From Trinickia symbiotica (GTDB lineage: Bacteria > Pseudomonadota > Gammaproteobacteria > Burkholderiales > Burkholderiaceae): a stretch of DNA of 64,000 nt. The DNA is taken from assembly GCF_002934455.1 (NCBI RefSeq), contig NZ_PTIR01000009.1:124001-188000 (forward strand), read 5' to 3'. Below are positions 24,266 to 33,509 of this stretch, one piece after another; the stretch's first letter is position 1; every line of letters starts with the position of its first letter. Both the position numbers and the translations under genes were made by a program. The notes beneath the pieces are model-generated. The model was not told the origin of the DNA. It saw nothing but the letters and a program-made list of their open reading frames with translations, and ran no database searches.

Positions 24266-27200
24266 ACCCCTTCGACATCCCTACGCAGCAACAGATGCAG
24301 CAGAATCGGCAGCAACAACAGAACGAGTGGCAGTTGAGCGATCAGTCCCGAGATGATCGCCACCGCGAGCGGCTGCTGCATCGCGGAGCCCTGGCCGAGC
24401 GCGAGGGCGAGCGGCGTAAGCGCCAGGATGGCCGCGATCGTGGTCATGGCGATCGGTCGCATCCGGTTGCGGCCCGCCTCGATCAACGCCTGCCGCAACG
24501 GCATCCCTTCGTCGCGAACGAGGCCCTGCAACTCGGAAACATAGAAGATCGCTACTTCGGTCACGATGCCGATGATCATCGTCATTCCCATCATCGCCGA
24601 GATGTTGAGCTCGATACCGGTCACCCACAGTCCGATGAATACGGCGCCCGCCGCGACTAGCGGCATGATCATGACCGCGCATGCGACGCGCAGGCGCTCG
24701 TATAGAAAGAGCAGCAGCCCGAATACGAGCGCGATGGCGGCGCCGAATACCGTGAGGAGACCTCGGAATGCGATCTGCTGCTGCTGATAAAGTCCTCCGA
24801 GCTCATAATAGATGCCGGCCGGAAGCAGCCCCGGCTGCCCGAGCACGCGTTGCACGTCGGCTATCGTCGAACCGAGATCGCGGCCTTCGATGCGAGCGGT
24901 CACGGCGACCATCCGCTTCAGATTGTCGCGGGTGATTTCAGGCTGCCCCGAGATAACCACACGGTCCATGACGCGATCGAGCGCGAATAGATGACCGTCC
25001 GGCGCACGGACGCGCAGGCGGCCCAGTTCCGTATCGGTGAGCTTCAATGCATCGGCCACGCGGACACGCACGCCAATGGTCTTGGGTCCACGCTGAAACT
25101 GCGTGGCGACGTCCCCGTCGACCATCTGAGCGACAGCTTGTGCGATCGACTGGGGATCCATGCCTTCGGCCGCGGCGGCACCGGGCCGGATATGGAGTTC
25201 GAGCGCGTCGCCGGCGGGGTGGATGCCGTCGTCGATATCGACGACGCCGGAGATCTTGCCGATACGCATCGCGACGTTGCGCGCGGTGGCATCGAGTAAG
25301 TTCTGGTCGTCGGAGTAAATCTTGATCTGCACGGGCTGCGGAACGGCCGTCAGATCGCCGATGAGGTCTTCCATCAGCTGCGCGAGTTCCACGCTGACGC
25401 CGGGCACGTCATGGGCGATTTGCGTCCGAACTTCCTCCATCACTGTCTCGATCGGCTCGCGGTTAGCGGACTTCAGCCGCACGAAGAAGTCACCGCGATT
25501 CGGCTCGTTGAGGTCGCCGCCTAGGCCGGCGCCCGTGCGGCGGGAATAGGTCTCGACGTTCGGGTTCGCGCGCAAGATTGCCTCCACCTGCCGCATCAGC
25601 CGGTCGGTTTCGGTCACCGAGGTGCCCGGTTCGGTGTGGTAATCCAGCACGAAACCGCCTTCGTCCATCGCGGGCATAAAACCGCTGCCCACCCGCGTGA
25701 AGGCGAAGGCCGCGACTACCGCCAATGGCACGAGGGCGAGCAGGACCAGCGCCGGCCGCGCGATCAACCGATCGACGAGTCCTGTGTAGTGCTGATTGAG
25801 CCAGGCGCCGAGCCGCGACTCGCGATGCTCTTCGGCATCGGCGGGTTTGAGCCAGTGATCACAGAGGATCGGGACGGCGAGCCATGTGACGAGAAACGAA
25901 ATGAAGAGTGCGCTTGCCATCGTGATCGAAAGTGCCTTGAAAAAGGCGCCCGTCACGCCGGAAAGAAACGCGAGCGGCACGAAGATAATGAGCGTGGCGG
26001 CCGACGATCCCGAGAGCGGTCGCGTGAACTCGAGCGCGGCCGACATCACGCGCCCGTGGAATGCTTTCTCCCCTGTCTCCCGAATGCGCCGCACGATATG
26101 CTCGATCATGACGATCGCGTCGTCGATGACCAGGCCTACCGCGGCGGCCATGCCGCCGAGCGTCATGATGTTGAATCCCATGCCGAACACGTCGAGGAGC
26201 AAGATCGTCGACGCCATGACGACCGGCACGAGTGCGACGGCAATCGCCGTGATCTTCCCATTGCGCAGGAATACGAACAATGTAATCGCCGCGAGCACGA
26301 CGCCGATGATGATCGCATCGCGTACGCTCTTGGCCGAGGCAACCACCAATTGGCTCTGGTCGTACCAGTTCGCCAAATGCACGCCGGAAGGCATCTGGCG
26401 ACTGAACGAGGCAAGTCGCGCACGCACGGCCGCGGCCATCGCGACGCTGTTTGCGCCGGGTTGCTGATAGATGTTGACCAGAACGGCGTCGTGACCGTCG
26501 GCGGTGACCCGGATCCACTGCGGCATGACGCCGAGATGGACATTGGCGATGTCGCCGAGGCGGACCTGCATCGCGCCGTTGTCCGCGACGACCACGCGCT
26601 TGAGCTCGGTTAGCTGTGTGACAGGAGTATTCGCGATGACGAGATAAAGTTTGTCGTGGTCTTCGATGCGGCCCGTGGCCATCAGCACGTTGGTCGCGCC
26701 GATCGCCTTCGAGACGTCGGCGAGCGAAAGCTTGTACGCGGCGAGGCGCGCCGGGTCGATTTCGACTTCGAGCTCGTCCTGCGCGCCGCCGGTCACGTCT
26801 ACGCGCGCGACGCCGTCGATCGATGAAAGCAGCGGACGCAATTGAAACTGCGCGAGATCGCGTAGCGCCGACAGTGTCTGCCGATCGGAGGTCAGGCTGT
26901 ACGCGAGTACCGGAAAGACGGTGGGATCCATGCGTCGCACGAGCATCGAGGTGCCGGGCGGAAGGGTGCCAAGGATTTCGCTGATTGCCGACTGTGCCTG
27001 CAGGGTGGCCTGCGGCATGTCGGTGCCCCAGTTGAAATTGATCGAGATCTCAGCGGAGCCCCGACTCGTTTTCGATTGGACGTCGATGACGTTCGGCACG
27101 CGGCGCAGCGCCTCTTCGACCGGCGTGGTGACGAGTGTCGCCATCTGTTCGGCCGGTCGATCGCCGGCGTCGAGCGAGACCACGACGCGCGGAAACGAGA

Positions 27201-27318
27201 CGTTGGGAAACAGTGAAATCGGCAGGCGAAAGGCTGCGAGCGTACCGGCAACGGCGAGCAGCGCCAGCACGAAAAGCAGCGAGCGCCGATGCGTCTGCAT
27301 CCATTGACTGAAGTTCAT
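24262..27318 (-). CDS. RND efflux pump, inner-membrane subunit
   Basis: Proton-driven trimeric exporter of 1018 residues with 12 helices and two large periplasmic loops. The N-terminal helix leads into RLPISLFPNVSFPRVVVSLDAGDRPAEQM. The TM4 proton-relay motif is GLVIDDAIVMIEHI with two adjacent Asp. TM4 lacks the DFGxxxDGAVVxxEN signature of heavy-metal pumps, so despite the CzcCBA-like gene order it is more likely an organic-compound exporter. It overlaps the adaptor gene by 4 bp. It ends tail-to-tail with the Nramp-like gene; the two stop codons share CTAG, leaving no room for a terminator. Confidence 0.93.
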   Translation of the reverse strand: MNFSQWMQTHRRSLLFVLALLAVAGTLAAFRLPISLFPNVSFPRVVVSLDAGDRPAEQMATLVTTPVEEALRRVPNVIDVQSKTSRGSAEISINFNWGTDMPQATLQAQSAISEILGTLPPGTSMLVRRMDPTVFPVLAYSLTSDRQTLSALRDLAQFQLRPLLSSIDGVARVDVTGGAQDELEVEIDPARLAAYKLSLADVSKAIGATNVLMATGRIEDHDKLYLVIANTPVTQLTELKRVVVADNGAMQVRLGDIANVHLGVMPQWIRVTADGHDAVLVNIYQQPGANSVAMAAAVRARLASFSRQMPSGVHLANWYDQSQLVVASAKSVRDAIIIGVVLAAITLFVFLRNGKITAIAVALVPVVMASTILLLDVFGMGFNIMTLGGMAAAVGLVIDDAIVMIEHIVRRIRETGEKAFHGRVMSAALEFTRPLSGSSAATLIIFVPLAFLSGVTGAFFKALSITMASALFISFLVTWLAVPILCDHWLKPADAEEHRESRLGAWLNQHYTGLVDRLIARPALVLLALVPLAVVAAFAFTRVGSGFMPAMDEGGFVLDYHTEPGTSVTETDRLMRQVEAILRANPNVETYSRRTGAGLGGDLNEPNRGDFFVRLKSANREPIETVMEEVRTQIAHDVPGVSVELAQLMEDLIGDLTAVPQPVQIKIYSDDQNLLDATARNVAMRIGKISGVVDIDDGIHPAGDALELHIRPGAAAAEGMDPQSIAQAVAQMVDGDVATQFQRGPKTIGVRVRVADALKLTDTELGRLRVRAPDGHLFALDRVMDRVVISGQPEITRDNLKRMVAVTARIEGRDLGSTIADVQRVLGQPGLLPAGIYYELGGLYQQQQIAFRGLLTVFGAAIALVFGLLLFLYERLRVACAVMIMPLVAAGAVFIGLWVTGIELNISAMMGMTMIIGIVTEVAIFYVSELQGLVRDEGMPLRQALIEAGRNRMRPIAMTTIAAILALTPLALALGQGSAMQQPLAVAIISGLIAQLPLVLLLLPILLHLLLRRDVEGV

Positions 27319-28418
27319 CGAGCCGACTCTCCAGCGCCGCGGACTGCCGCGCCGTCTTCGAGCTCATAGTTGCCGACCGTCACTACGGGCAGCGTCGCAT
27401 CCAGCGCGCCGTCCACGCCATAGCGCTCGCCGTTTTCGATGGCGACGGCGACGGGTACACGATGCGCCTTGTGTTCTTGCGTCACCTGAAAGAGATAAGT
27501 GCCGTGACCGTCAGTCAGCACCGCTGACCGCGGAACGATCCAGTGCGTACCGCTGCGCGTCGCAATATCCGCGCTGACCTGCGTGCCCGGAATGAATGCG
27601 GAGTTCCGGAGCGGCACATTTGCGCCGACGTCGACGAGATGGCTTTGCGCATCGATAGCGGCGCCGACCGTCGTGATGCGGCCCGTTACGGTTTGCTTCG
27701 AAAGCAAGGCGGAGAGTCCATGCAGCGTGACGGTATCGCCCTCGTGGACCGCGCCCGCATCGTCGGGCTCCACGCCGAGCATCACATTCGCTCGCCCGCC
27801 CGTGCCGCCGCTCGTCGTAGCGATCTGCGCGATCGCGGAACCTGCCGCTACTTGATCGCCTTGCGAGACAGATACTTGAAGGACGACTCCGTCCGCGGGT
27901 GCCGCGATGGTGCGCGCGCCGCTTCCCACGCCCATCTGTCGCTGCGCCGCGAGCGCCTGCCGTGCGTCCTCCACGCTCTTTTGCGCGGCCGCGACTTGAG
28001 AGGCCGTCGCGAGATGCTGATCGTAAAGCGACTGCGTCCTGGCAAGCTCGCCGCGAGCGAACGAGAGTGCGGTTTGCGCCTGGTCGGCGGCGAGCAGCGC
28101 CGCGGCATCGGCTTTCACGAGCACGATCGGCGTTCCGCGTTTGACGGTCTGCCCGGGCTGAACGAGAAGCCGTGCGACCTGAACCACGTAGGGCAACGAC
28201 AGCGTCGTGACGTTCGATTGAGACGCGGCGACGATGCCGTAAGCGCGCACAGGCTCGGAGATCGTTCCGCGTTCGGCACGCACGGTCTGGACGGCTACGA
28301 CACCGGCTTGCGCCTCGTCGGCGCATGCGTGTCGAGCGAAACCGGTCAGCAGCGCTGTCACAGCAGCGACGCTGATCGCGGCCCGCGCCGTGCGCGTCGA
28401 CATGAGGTTATTTCGCAT
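27315..28418 (-). CDS. RND periplasmic adaptor (membrane fusion protein)
   Basis: Periplasmic adaptor of up to 367 residues. Signal sequence at residues 6-32 (ISVAAVTALLTGFARHACAD), lipoyl half-motifs (ARLLVQPGQTVKRGTPIV and IAAPADGVVLQVSVSQGDQV), a short helical hairpin, and beta-barrel plus membrane-proximal domains ending with TVGNYELEDGAAV. The start is ATG at 28418 or, less far into the upstream gene, at 28403. It overlaps the channel gene upstream and the pump gene downstream, so the three subunits are translationally linked. Confidence 0.9.
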   Translation of the reverse strand: MRNNLMSTRTARAAISVAAVTALLTGFARHACADEAQAGVVAVQTVRAERGTISEPVRAYGIVAASQSNVTTLSLPYVVQVARLLVQPGQTVKRGTPIVLVKADAAALLAADQAQTALSFARGELARTQSLYDQHLATASQVAAAQKSVEDARQALAAQRQMGVGSGARTIAAPADGVVLQVSVSQGDQVAAGSAIAQIATTSGGTGGRANVMLGVEPDDAGAVHEGDTVTLHGLSALLSKQTVTGRITTVGAAIDAQSHLVDVGANVPLRNSAFIPGTQVSADIATRSGTHWIVPRSAVLTDGHGTYLFQVTQEHKAHRVPVAVAIENGERYGVDGALDATLPVVTVGNYELEDGAAVRGAGESAR

Positions 28419-29826
28419 GGGTGTCGATGATGTGTTCGTGGTTAGAGAACGTATCGGGGATCGCGCTGCCGAGAACCGTCTGCAGCGCGATGCGTTGCTC
28501 GGCGAGCGATTCGCGCAGTCGCGCGACTTCGATTCGTTTGGTGAGGGCTGCGCTCAATGCGTCGGAATACGCGCCCAGCACGAGATCCCGCGCGTCATAG
28601 GCGCGCTCGGCATCGTCGGCGGCGCGCTCCGCGCCCGGCAACGCGGCGTCGGCGCGCTCGAGGGCTTGCGTCAAGATCGCGGTATCCGCACGCAGATGCG
28701 CTGCATCGGCATAGGCCTGATTCAGCCGGATCTGGTACTCGTCATGCAGCCGCTGCCGCGTTGCCTGCTCGATCGCGACATTGCCGCGGTTGCGATTGAA
28801 GATCGGCAGGCTCAGGTTGATCTGAAAGCCGCTCGTATAAATCTCTGACGTGTCGCGCGCCCGCACGAAGCCGACCGAAAGGCTCGGAAACTGATTGAGG
28901 ATAGCGGCGCGGTATTTCTGCTCCTGAGCCTCGTAGCCCGCTTGCAGTGCGAGCAGATCGGGGCGGCGCTTCGATAGGTCGGCGAGAGCGGTATCGATCT
29001 GCGTGTCGGATACCGGGACGCTATCGTCGTCGCCGGTCAGCCGCAACCGGATATCAGGTGCAAGGCCGAGCAGCGCGTTCAAGTCGTGATGCGTTTGCTC
29101 GGCTTCGCGCTCGGCATCGCCGTATTGCTTGCGAGCGTCGGTGTACGCAATGAGCGACGCCGTCGATATGTCTTCGGTGACGGCGCGAGAGCGCTCGGCT
29201 GCGGCCGCGCTCTCATAGCGGGCCTTGGCGATATCAAGTTGTTTCCGAAGAAGAGGCAGAATCTCGTCCGACAGCCGCGCCTTCAGGAATAATTGCTTGG
29301 CTTGCGCAACGACTTGCCATTCCTGCCATAGCAGGCCCAGATCGATCTTCGTGACGTTGGCTTGCTCCGACCGCTTGTTTGCACCGCGCGTGATGATAGC
29401 CATCACGTCCATGCTCAGCCCGTACGTGAACGCGCGCGAGTATCCGGCCGCACCGGGATAGTCGCTCGCGACACTTAGCTGCGGGTCGGGCAGCAGGCCT
29501 GCCGAAAAGGCCTGTGCGCGCGCGATGCCGAGGTCGTCTCGCGCGAGCTTCAGATCGGGATTGTCGGCAACGGCGAGCATCGCGACTTCTTCGATGTCGA
29601 GTCCATCGGAGGGATCGAACCGATGGGCGGCGAGCGCGGGCAGCGGCATCGTCGAAGGATCGATGCGGACTCGGCCAAGCGCCTCAGGCGACATCAGCGT
29701 TTGCTGTCGGCCCAACGGCTCTCCGTGGTACCACGTGCAAGCGGCGAGCGCGAGGGTGAAGCCGGGCGCGATCAGACGCCGTGCGGCCCGCGCAAGCGCG
29801 CTCGTGACAGCGTGAAAAACGGACAA
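28408..29826 (-). CDS. TolC-family outer membrane channel (CzcC-like)
   Basis: Outer-membrane efflux protein, 472 residues from the preferred start. A lipobox-like LALAAC follows a hydrophobic N-terminus. The mature part opens with LAVADNPDLKLARDDLGIARAQ, typical of CzcC-type channels, and has two repeated efflux domains. I prefer the TTG at 29826: AAGGA lies six bases before it, and a PmrA-type box with a -10 element (29855-29888) lies just upstream. The in-frame ATGs at 29868 and 29856 would sit inside that promoter and lack a well-placed ribosome site. First gene of the operon. Confidence 0.88.
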   Translation of the reverse strand: MSVFHAVTSALARAARRLIAPGFTLALAACTWYHGEPLGRQQTLMSPEALGRVRIDPSTMPLPALAAHRFDPSDGLDIEEVAMLAVADNPDLKLARDDLGIARAQAFSAGLLPDPQLSVASDYPGAAGYSRAFTYGLSMDVMAIITRGANKRSEQANVTKIDLGLLWQEWQVVAQAKQLFLKARLSDEILPLLRKQLDIAKARYESAAAAERSRAVTEDISTASLIAYTDARKQYGDAEREAEQTHHDLNALLGLAPDIRLRLTGDDDSVPVSDTQIDTALADLSKRRPDLLALQAGYEAQEQKYRAAILNQFPSLSVGFVRARDTSEIYTSGFQINLSLPIFNRNRGNVAIEQATRQRLHDEYQIRLNQAYADAAHLRADTAILTQALERADAALPGAERAADDAERAYDARDLVLGAYSDALSAALTKRIEVARLRESLAEQRIALQTVLGSAIPDTFSNHEHIIDTHAK

Positions 29827-29854
29827 GATCGATCCTTCGTGTCTGCGAGCGTGC

Positions 29855-29888
29855 ATTGTCCCGAACATTTCCTTAAGCGACGCTTAAG
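29855..29888 (-). promoter_or_regulatory. PmrA/QseB-type box with -10 element for the RND operon
   Basis: CTTAAG-CGACG-CTTAAG at 29872-29888 is a direct repeat fitting the PmrA-box rule (HTTAAK-N5-HTTAAK) and is also a perfect 8-1-8 palindrome. On the minus strand, GACAAT (29855-29860) follows the box after 11 bases, the usual box-to--10 distance for OmpR/PhoB-class activators. Transcription would begin near 29848, leaving a 5' leader with AAGGA and TTG 29826. The divergent response regulator is the likely binder (inference). Confidence 0.65.
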
Positions 29889-29937
29889 CAAAGCTCGTGC
29901 ACGCTGCCGAGCCACTACAGTCCATATTTGCCTGCAT

Positions 29938-29969
29938 CGCCGCCAGCGCACTGCGCTATGCTGGCGGCG
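29938..29969 (+). promoter_or_regulatory. Perfect 10-bp leader hairpin upstream of the response regulator
   Basis: CGCCGCCAGC and GCTGGCGGCG are perfectly complementary arms around a 12-base centre. The hairpin ends about 10 bases before the GAGAGGAAG ribosome site of the regulator gene at 29994. There is no T-run, so it is not a standard terminator. It could be an mRNA-level control element or a DNA dyad. Confidence 0.6.
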
Positions 29970-29993
29970 TACAAAAGAGAGGAAGCGAAGGCC

Positions 29994-30653
29994 ATGCGAC
30001 TGCTTTTGGTCGAAGACGATCAGATGATTGCGGAACCCGTGCTCGGTGCGATGCGGCGCGAGGGCTATGCAATCGATTGGGCCCGCGACGGTCGGGAGGC
30101 GCAACTGTCACTCGCAAACGGCGTGTATGACCTTGTACTGCTCGATCTCGGCTTGCCGAAGACTGAGGGGATAGAAGTCCTGAATGCGTATCGCAAGGCA
30201 GGAGGCGCCGCGCCCGTGATCATCGTCACGGCGCGCGATGCCGTCGACGAGCGCGTGCGCGGGCTCGATACGGGCGCGGACGATTATCTCGTCAAGCCAT
30301 TCGATCTGCACGAGCTCGCGGCACGAATCCGCGCACTGCTGCGCCGGCGCACGGGGCAAAAGCAGCCTGTCTACACGCACGGCGTGCTGACACTCGATCC
30401 CGCATCGCGCGAGGTCACGAAGGACGGCGAGTCCATTCCGCTCATGCCGCGCGAGTTCGCGTTGCTGCGGGCGCTGATCGAGATGCCCTCGCGCGTCTAT
30501 ACGAAATCCGAACTCGAAGAGAAGATCTACGGTTGGCAACAAGAGATCGGCAGCAATGCCGTCGAAGTCCACGTGCACAGTTTGCGAAGGAAGATCGGCG
30601 CCGAGGAGATCGTCACCGTGCGCGGGGTCGGATATCGCTTGAGGCGAGTCTGA
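29994..30653 (+). CDS. Response regulator, OmpR family (QseB/PmrA-like)
   Basis: DNA-binding regulator of 219 residues. The receiver domain has acidic residues EDD at 7-9, phospho-acceptor Asp51 (LLDLGLPKTEG) and the switch Lys in DYLVKPFDLHEL. A winged-helix domain follows with EFALLRALIEMPSRVYTKSELEEKIYG and the recognition helix NAVEVHVHSLRRKI, the wording of the QseB/PmrA/TctD branch. The ATG at 29994 has GAGAGGAAG upstream. Its stop overlaps the kinase start by one base (TGATG). It probably controls the divergent RND operon through the box at 29872-29888, and perhaps itself. Confidence 0.93.
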   Translation: MRLLLVEDDQMIAEPVLGAMRREGYAIDWARDGREAQLSLANGVYDLVLLDLGLPKTEGIEVLNAYRKAGGAAPVIIVTARDAVDERVRGLDTGADDYLVKPFDLHELAARIRALLRRRTGQKQPVYTHGVLTLDPASREVTKDGESIPLMPREFALLRALIEMPSRVYTKSELEEKIYGWQQEIGSNAVEVHVHSLRRKIGAEEIVTVRGVGYRLRRV

Positions 30654-32035
30654 TGCGCTCGATCAAGGGCCGCCTGCTCGGCTGGCTCATCTTCGGCTTC
30701 GTCGCCGTGTCTGCCATTGCCGGCTATGGCGTCTATCTGAAGGCCCGCGGAGAAGCGGGCGAACTCTTCGACTACGAGCTGCGGACAGTGGCACTCTCCC
30801 TGCCGCCGGACGTCGCCACGGTAGGCGTGGCGGTCGGGCCAAGTCCGCAACTGGAAGGGCTCTCGGAAGACCGCATCGCGATCGAGGTCCGCAATCAGCA
30901 AGGCCGGGTCGTCTATCGGTCGGAGGACACACCGCCATTCGAGCGGGGAGCGGAGGGCTTTCGCACGATAGAGGTTGATGAAAAGCATTGGCGTGTGTTC
31001 AGCGCCCAAGTCGGCGAGCGGTTCGTTCAGGTGGCTCAGCCGGTCTCGGTGCGCGATGCGCTTGCCGCGCGGCTCGCGTTGCGCACGCTCTGGCCGTTCG
31101 CGTTGCTGTTGCCGGCCACGATCGTACTCGTGCTCGTCGTCGTCGGGCGGGCGCTCGCTCCGATAAGGGGAGTGACGCGAGCCTTGTCGACGCGTTCGTT
31201 CGAAGCGCTCGAGCCGCTGCGATTCGACTCCGCCATGCCCGTCGAGATCCGGCCGCTCGTGCACGCGCTCAACGATTTGTTGGCGCGCCTCGGCACTGCA
31301 TCACAGGCGCAACGCACGTTCGTTGCCGATGCCGCGCACGAACTGCGCTCACCGCTGACCGCGCTGCGCCTTCAGCTTCAGGCCGCCGAGCGCGACGGCT
31401 CGTTGAAGGGTGAAGGGCGGACGCTTGCGCAAATCGAGGAGAGGCTCAACCGCCTCATCCGGCTCGTTCAGCAGTTGCTCGCATTGGCGCGCGAAGACGC
31501 GCTTGGCGTGGCTGAGATGCAGCCGGTCGATCTTCGTCGGCTCGCCGAGCAGGCCGTCGGCGATCTCTCGCTCGTGGCCGAGACGAAATCGATCGACCTC
31601 GGCCTCGAAGTCGACCACGCGGCGGCGGCCGACGGCGAATTCGCCGTGATGGGCGAGCCGCATGCGCTGACGGCGGTGCTGAACAACCTGCTCGACAATG
31701 CGATTCGCCATACGCCGACAGGCGGCAAGGTCGATGTCGTGTTGCAGCGCGACGCGAACGGTATCGGCCTTTCTGTGCGCGATAACGGGCCGGGCATTCC
31801 CGAAGATGAACTGCCGCGCGTTTGCGATCGGTTTTATCGCAGCGCGGGGGCGGAGGGGCAAGGCAGTGGTCTCGGTCTTGCCATCGTTGCGCGGATCGTG
31901 CAGCGTCATCACGCGTCGCTCGCGCTGCGGAACAACGAAGACGGGCTTGGCCTCACGGTATCGATCGCTGGACTCAATCCTGCGGCGGTCGAGACTTTGC
32001 AGCGATCGACGCAGCGAGCGGTCGCGCCCGAATAG
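30653..32035 (+). CDS. Sensor histidine kinase (QseC/PmrB-like)
   Basis: Inner-membrane sensor of 460 residues. TM1 is at about 10-29, a periplasmic segment of about 120 residues follows, and TM2 is at about 154-175 (WPFALLLPATIVLVLVVVG). A HAMP-like linker with the RPLVHALNDLL motif, the H-box AHELRSPLTALRLQLQ with His239, an N-box NNLLDNAIRHTP and a G-box GSGLGLAIVARI come next. The layout is that of QseC/PmrB kinases, which sense metals, cationic peptides or quinones; the signal here is unknown. Translation is coupled to the regulator through TGATG. Confidence 0.93.
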   Translation: MRSIKGRLLGWLIFGFVAVSAIAGYGVYLKARGEAGELFDYELRTVALSLPPDVATVGVAVGPSPQLEGLSEDRIAIEVRNQQGRVVYRSEDTPPFERGAEGFRTIEVDEKHWRVFSAQVGERFVQVAQPVSVRDALAARLALRTLWPFALLLPATIVLVLVVVGRALAPIRGVTRALSTRSFEALEPLRFDSAMPVEIRPLVHALNDLLARLGTASQAQRTFVADAAHELRSPLTALRLQLQAAERDGSLKGEGRTLAQIEERLNRLIRLVQQLLALAREDALGVAEMQPVDLRRLAEQAVGDLSLVAETKSIDLGLEVDHAAAADGEFAVMGEPHALTAVLNNLLDNAIRHTPTGGKVDVVLQRDANGIGLSVRDNGPGIPEDELPRVCDRFYRSAGAEGQGSGLGLAIVARIVQRHHASLALRNNEDGLGLTVSIAGLNPAAVETLQRSTQRAVAPE

Positions 32036-32210
32036 CGGCGCCTGAAGGTGGCCGCCTGAATGATGGTGCTGGCGCAAACCCTCACATCCGGCCTTCATCG
32101 CGGCATCGTTGCATGGAATTTGAAAGCAGATCAGATCATTAGGAGTCCTGCGGAGACCGAAACCTCGATCCGTGATAGCGTTTCTCTGTCGAGCTTCGCG
32201 CGGAGGGACG

Positions 32211-33509
32211 ATGAGGAGGCGATTCATCGCCGCGGTGGTCTGTCTTCTGGCGCTGGCGGCAACGGTCTTTACGTTTCGCGCATCGTGGCTCGCGTCGTTC
32301 GCAGCGGAACAGAAACCGACGCGCGGCGCCGCCGATGACGCTTCGATCCGGCGCGGCGCCGAACTGGCCGCGCTCGGCGATTGCGCGACGTGTCATACGG
32401 CGCCCGGAGGGGCGCCCTTCGCTGGAGGCCGCGCTTTCGCCACGCCGTTCGGTACGCTCTACTCGACGAACATCACCCCGGACGCGCAAACCGGCATCGG
32501 CCGCTGGTCGCTGGACCAATTCGGACGGGCGATGCGCGAGGGCGTCGCACCCGATGGTCATCTGCTCTATCCGGCGTTCCCATACCCGCATTTCACGCAC
32601 ATGACCGATGCCAACATCGCATCGGTCTATCGCTTCGTCATGTCACGCCAGGCACTTCACGCTGTCGCGCCGAAGAACCACCTCGCGTTTCCTTTCGAGT
32701 TTCGGCCATTGCTTGCGGGCTGGAACCGGCTCTTCGCCCATCGCGCCGCCGAGCCGTCGCTCGTCCCGGCCGACGCGCTGGCGAGACGCGGCAAGTATCT
32801 GGTCGACAGCGTGGGTCACTGCGCCGCCTGCCATACGCCGCTGAATGTGCTCGGCGCCGAGAAATCCGGATATGCCTTCGAAGGCGGTGTGATCGAGGGC
32901 TGGGAAGCGCCTGCGCTGACGACGCTGCTGCGACGGCCGAAGCCGTGGACCGTCGATCAGCTCGAAGCGTATCTGCGCACTGGCGTTGCGAGCGAGCACG
33001 GCGCGGCGGCGGGACCGATGCGGCCCGTGACGGATTCGCTTGGCGCCGCGTCCGCGGACGATATCAGCGCGATGGTCGCCTATTTGATGACGTTGCAAGC
33101 CGGCCAGAGCTCGGCGCTATCGCGCACGCAGTCAACGGGATCGGCTTTATCGAGTTCATCGACCGATCGCGCCCGATTGGAAAGAGGCGCGACGCTCTTC
33201 GAAGGCGCGTGCGCATCGTGCCATGGCGCTGCCGCTCCGATGTCGACGCTCGGCGATCGCCCCTCGCTCTCGCTCGGCACGGCTGTCAATTCGCAGACTC
33301 CGCGCAACGCGATTCGCGTGATCCTCGATGGCATTCCGGGCGGCAATGGAACGCGGGGCCCGTTTATGCCCGCGTTCGCCAAGATGCTCGACGACGCTCA
33401 GATCGCCGATGTCGCGGTGTACATGCGTTCGCGTTTCAGCGTCGAGGCGCCGTGGACTCTCGATCGCGCGGACGTCGCCAAGCTTCGCAAGGAGACCGTG
33501 AACCCATGA
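32211..33509 (+). CDS. Triheme membrane-anchored cytochrome c (electron acceptor of Mo hydroxylase)
   Basis: Periplasmic electron carrier of 432 residues with an N-terminal anchor (residues 5-20) and three CxxCH heme sites: CATCH 58-62, CAACH 204-208 and CASCH 334-338. This three-domain build is that of cytochrome subunits of membrane-bound alcohol, gluconate and aldehyde dehydrogenases. It overlaps the [2Fe-2S] gene by 4 bp, so it almost surely takes electrons from the molybdenum enzyme and passes them to the respiratory chain. The ATG is preceded by GGAGGGACG. The 175-bp gap after the kinase gene shows nothing else. Confidence 0.92.
   Translation: MRRRFIAAVVCLLALAATVFTFRASWLASFAAEQKPTRGAADDASIRRGAELAALGDCATCHTAPGGAPFAGGRAFATPFGTLYSTNITPDAQTGIGRWSLDQFGRAMREGVAPDGHLLYPAFPYPHFTHMTDANIASVYRFVMSRQALHAVAPKNHLAFPFEFRPLLAGWNRLFAHRAAEPSLVPADALARRGKYLVDSVGHCAACHTPLNVLGAEKSGYAFEGGVIEGWEAPALTTLLRRPKPWTVDQLEAYLRTGVASEHGAAAGPMRPVTDSLGAASADDISAMVAYLMTLQAGQSSALSRTQSTGSALSSSSTDRARLERGATLFEGACASCHGAAAPMSTLGDRPSLSLGTAVNSQTPRNAIRVILDGIPGGNGTRGPFMPAFAKMLDDAQIADVAVYMRSRFSVEAPWTLDRADVAKLRKETVNP

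Noticed and set aside
24262-29826. Czc-type heavy-metal efflux system
   Set aside because: Gene order fits, but TM4 reads GLVIDDAIVMIEH and lacks the DFGxxxDGAVVxxEN signature of heavy-metal RND pumps.
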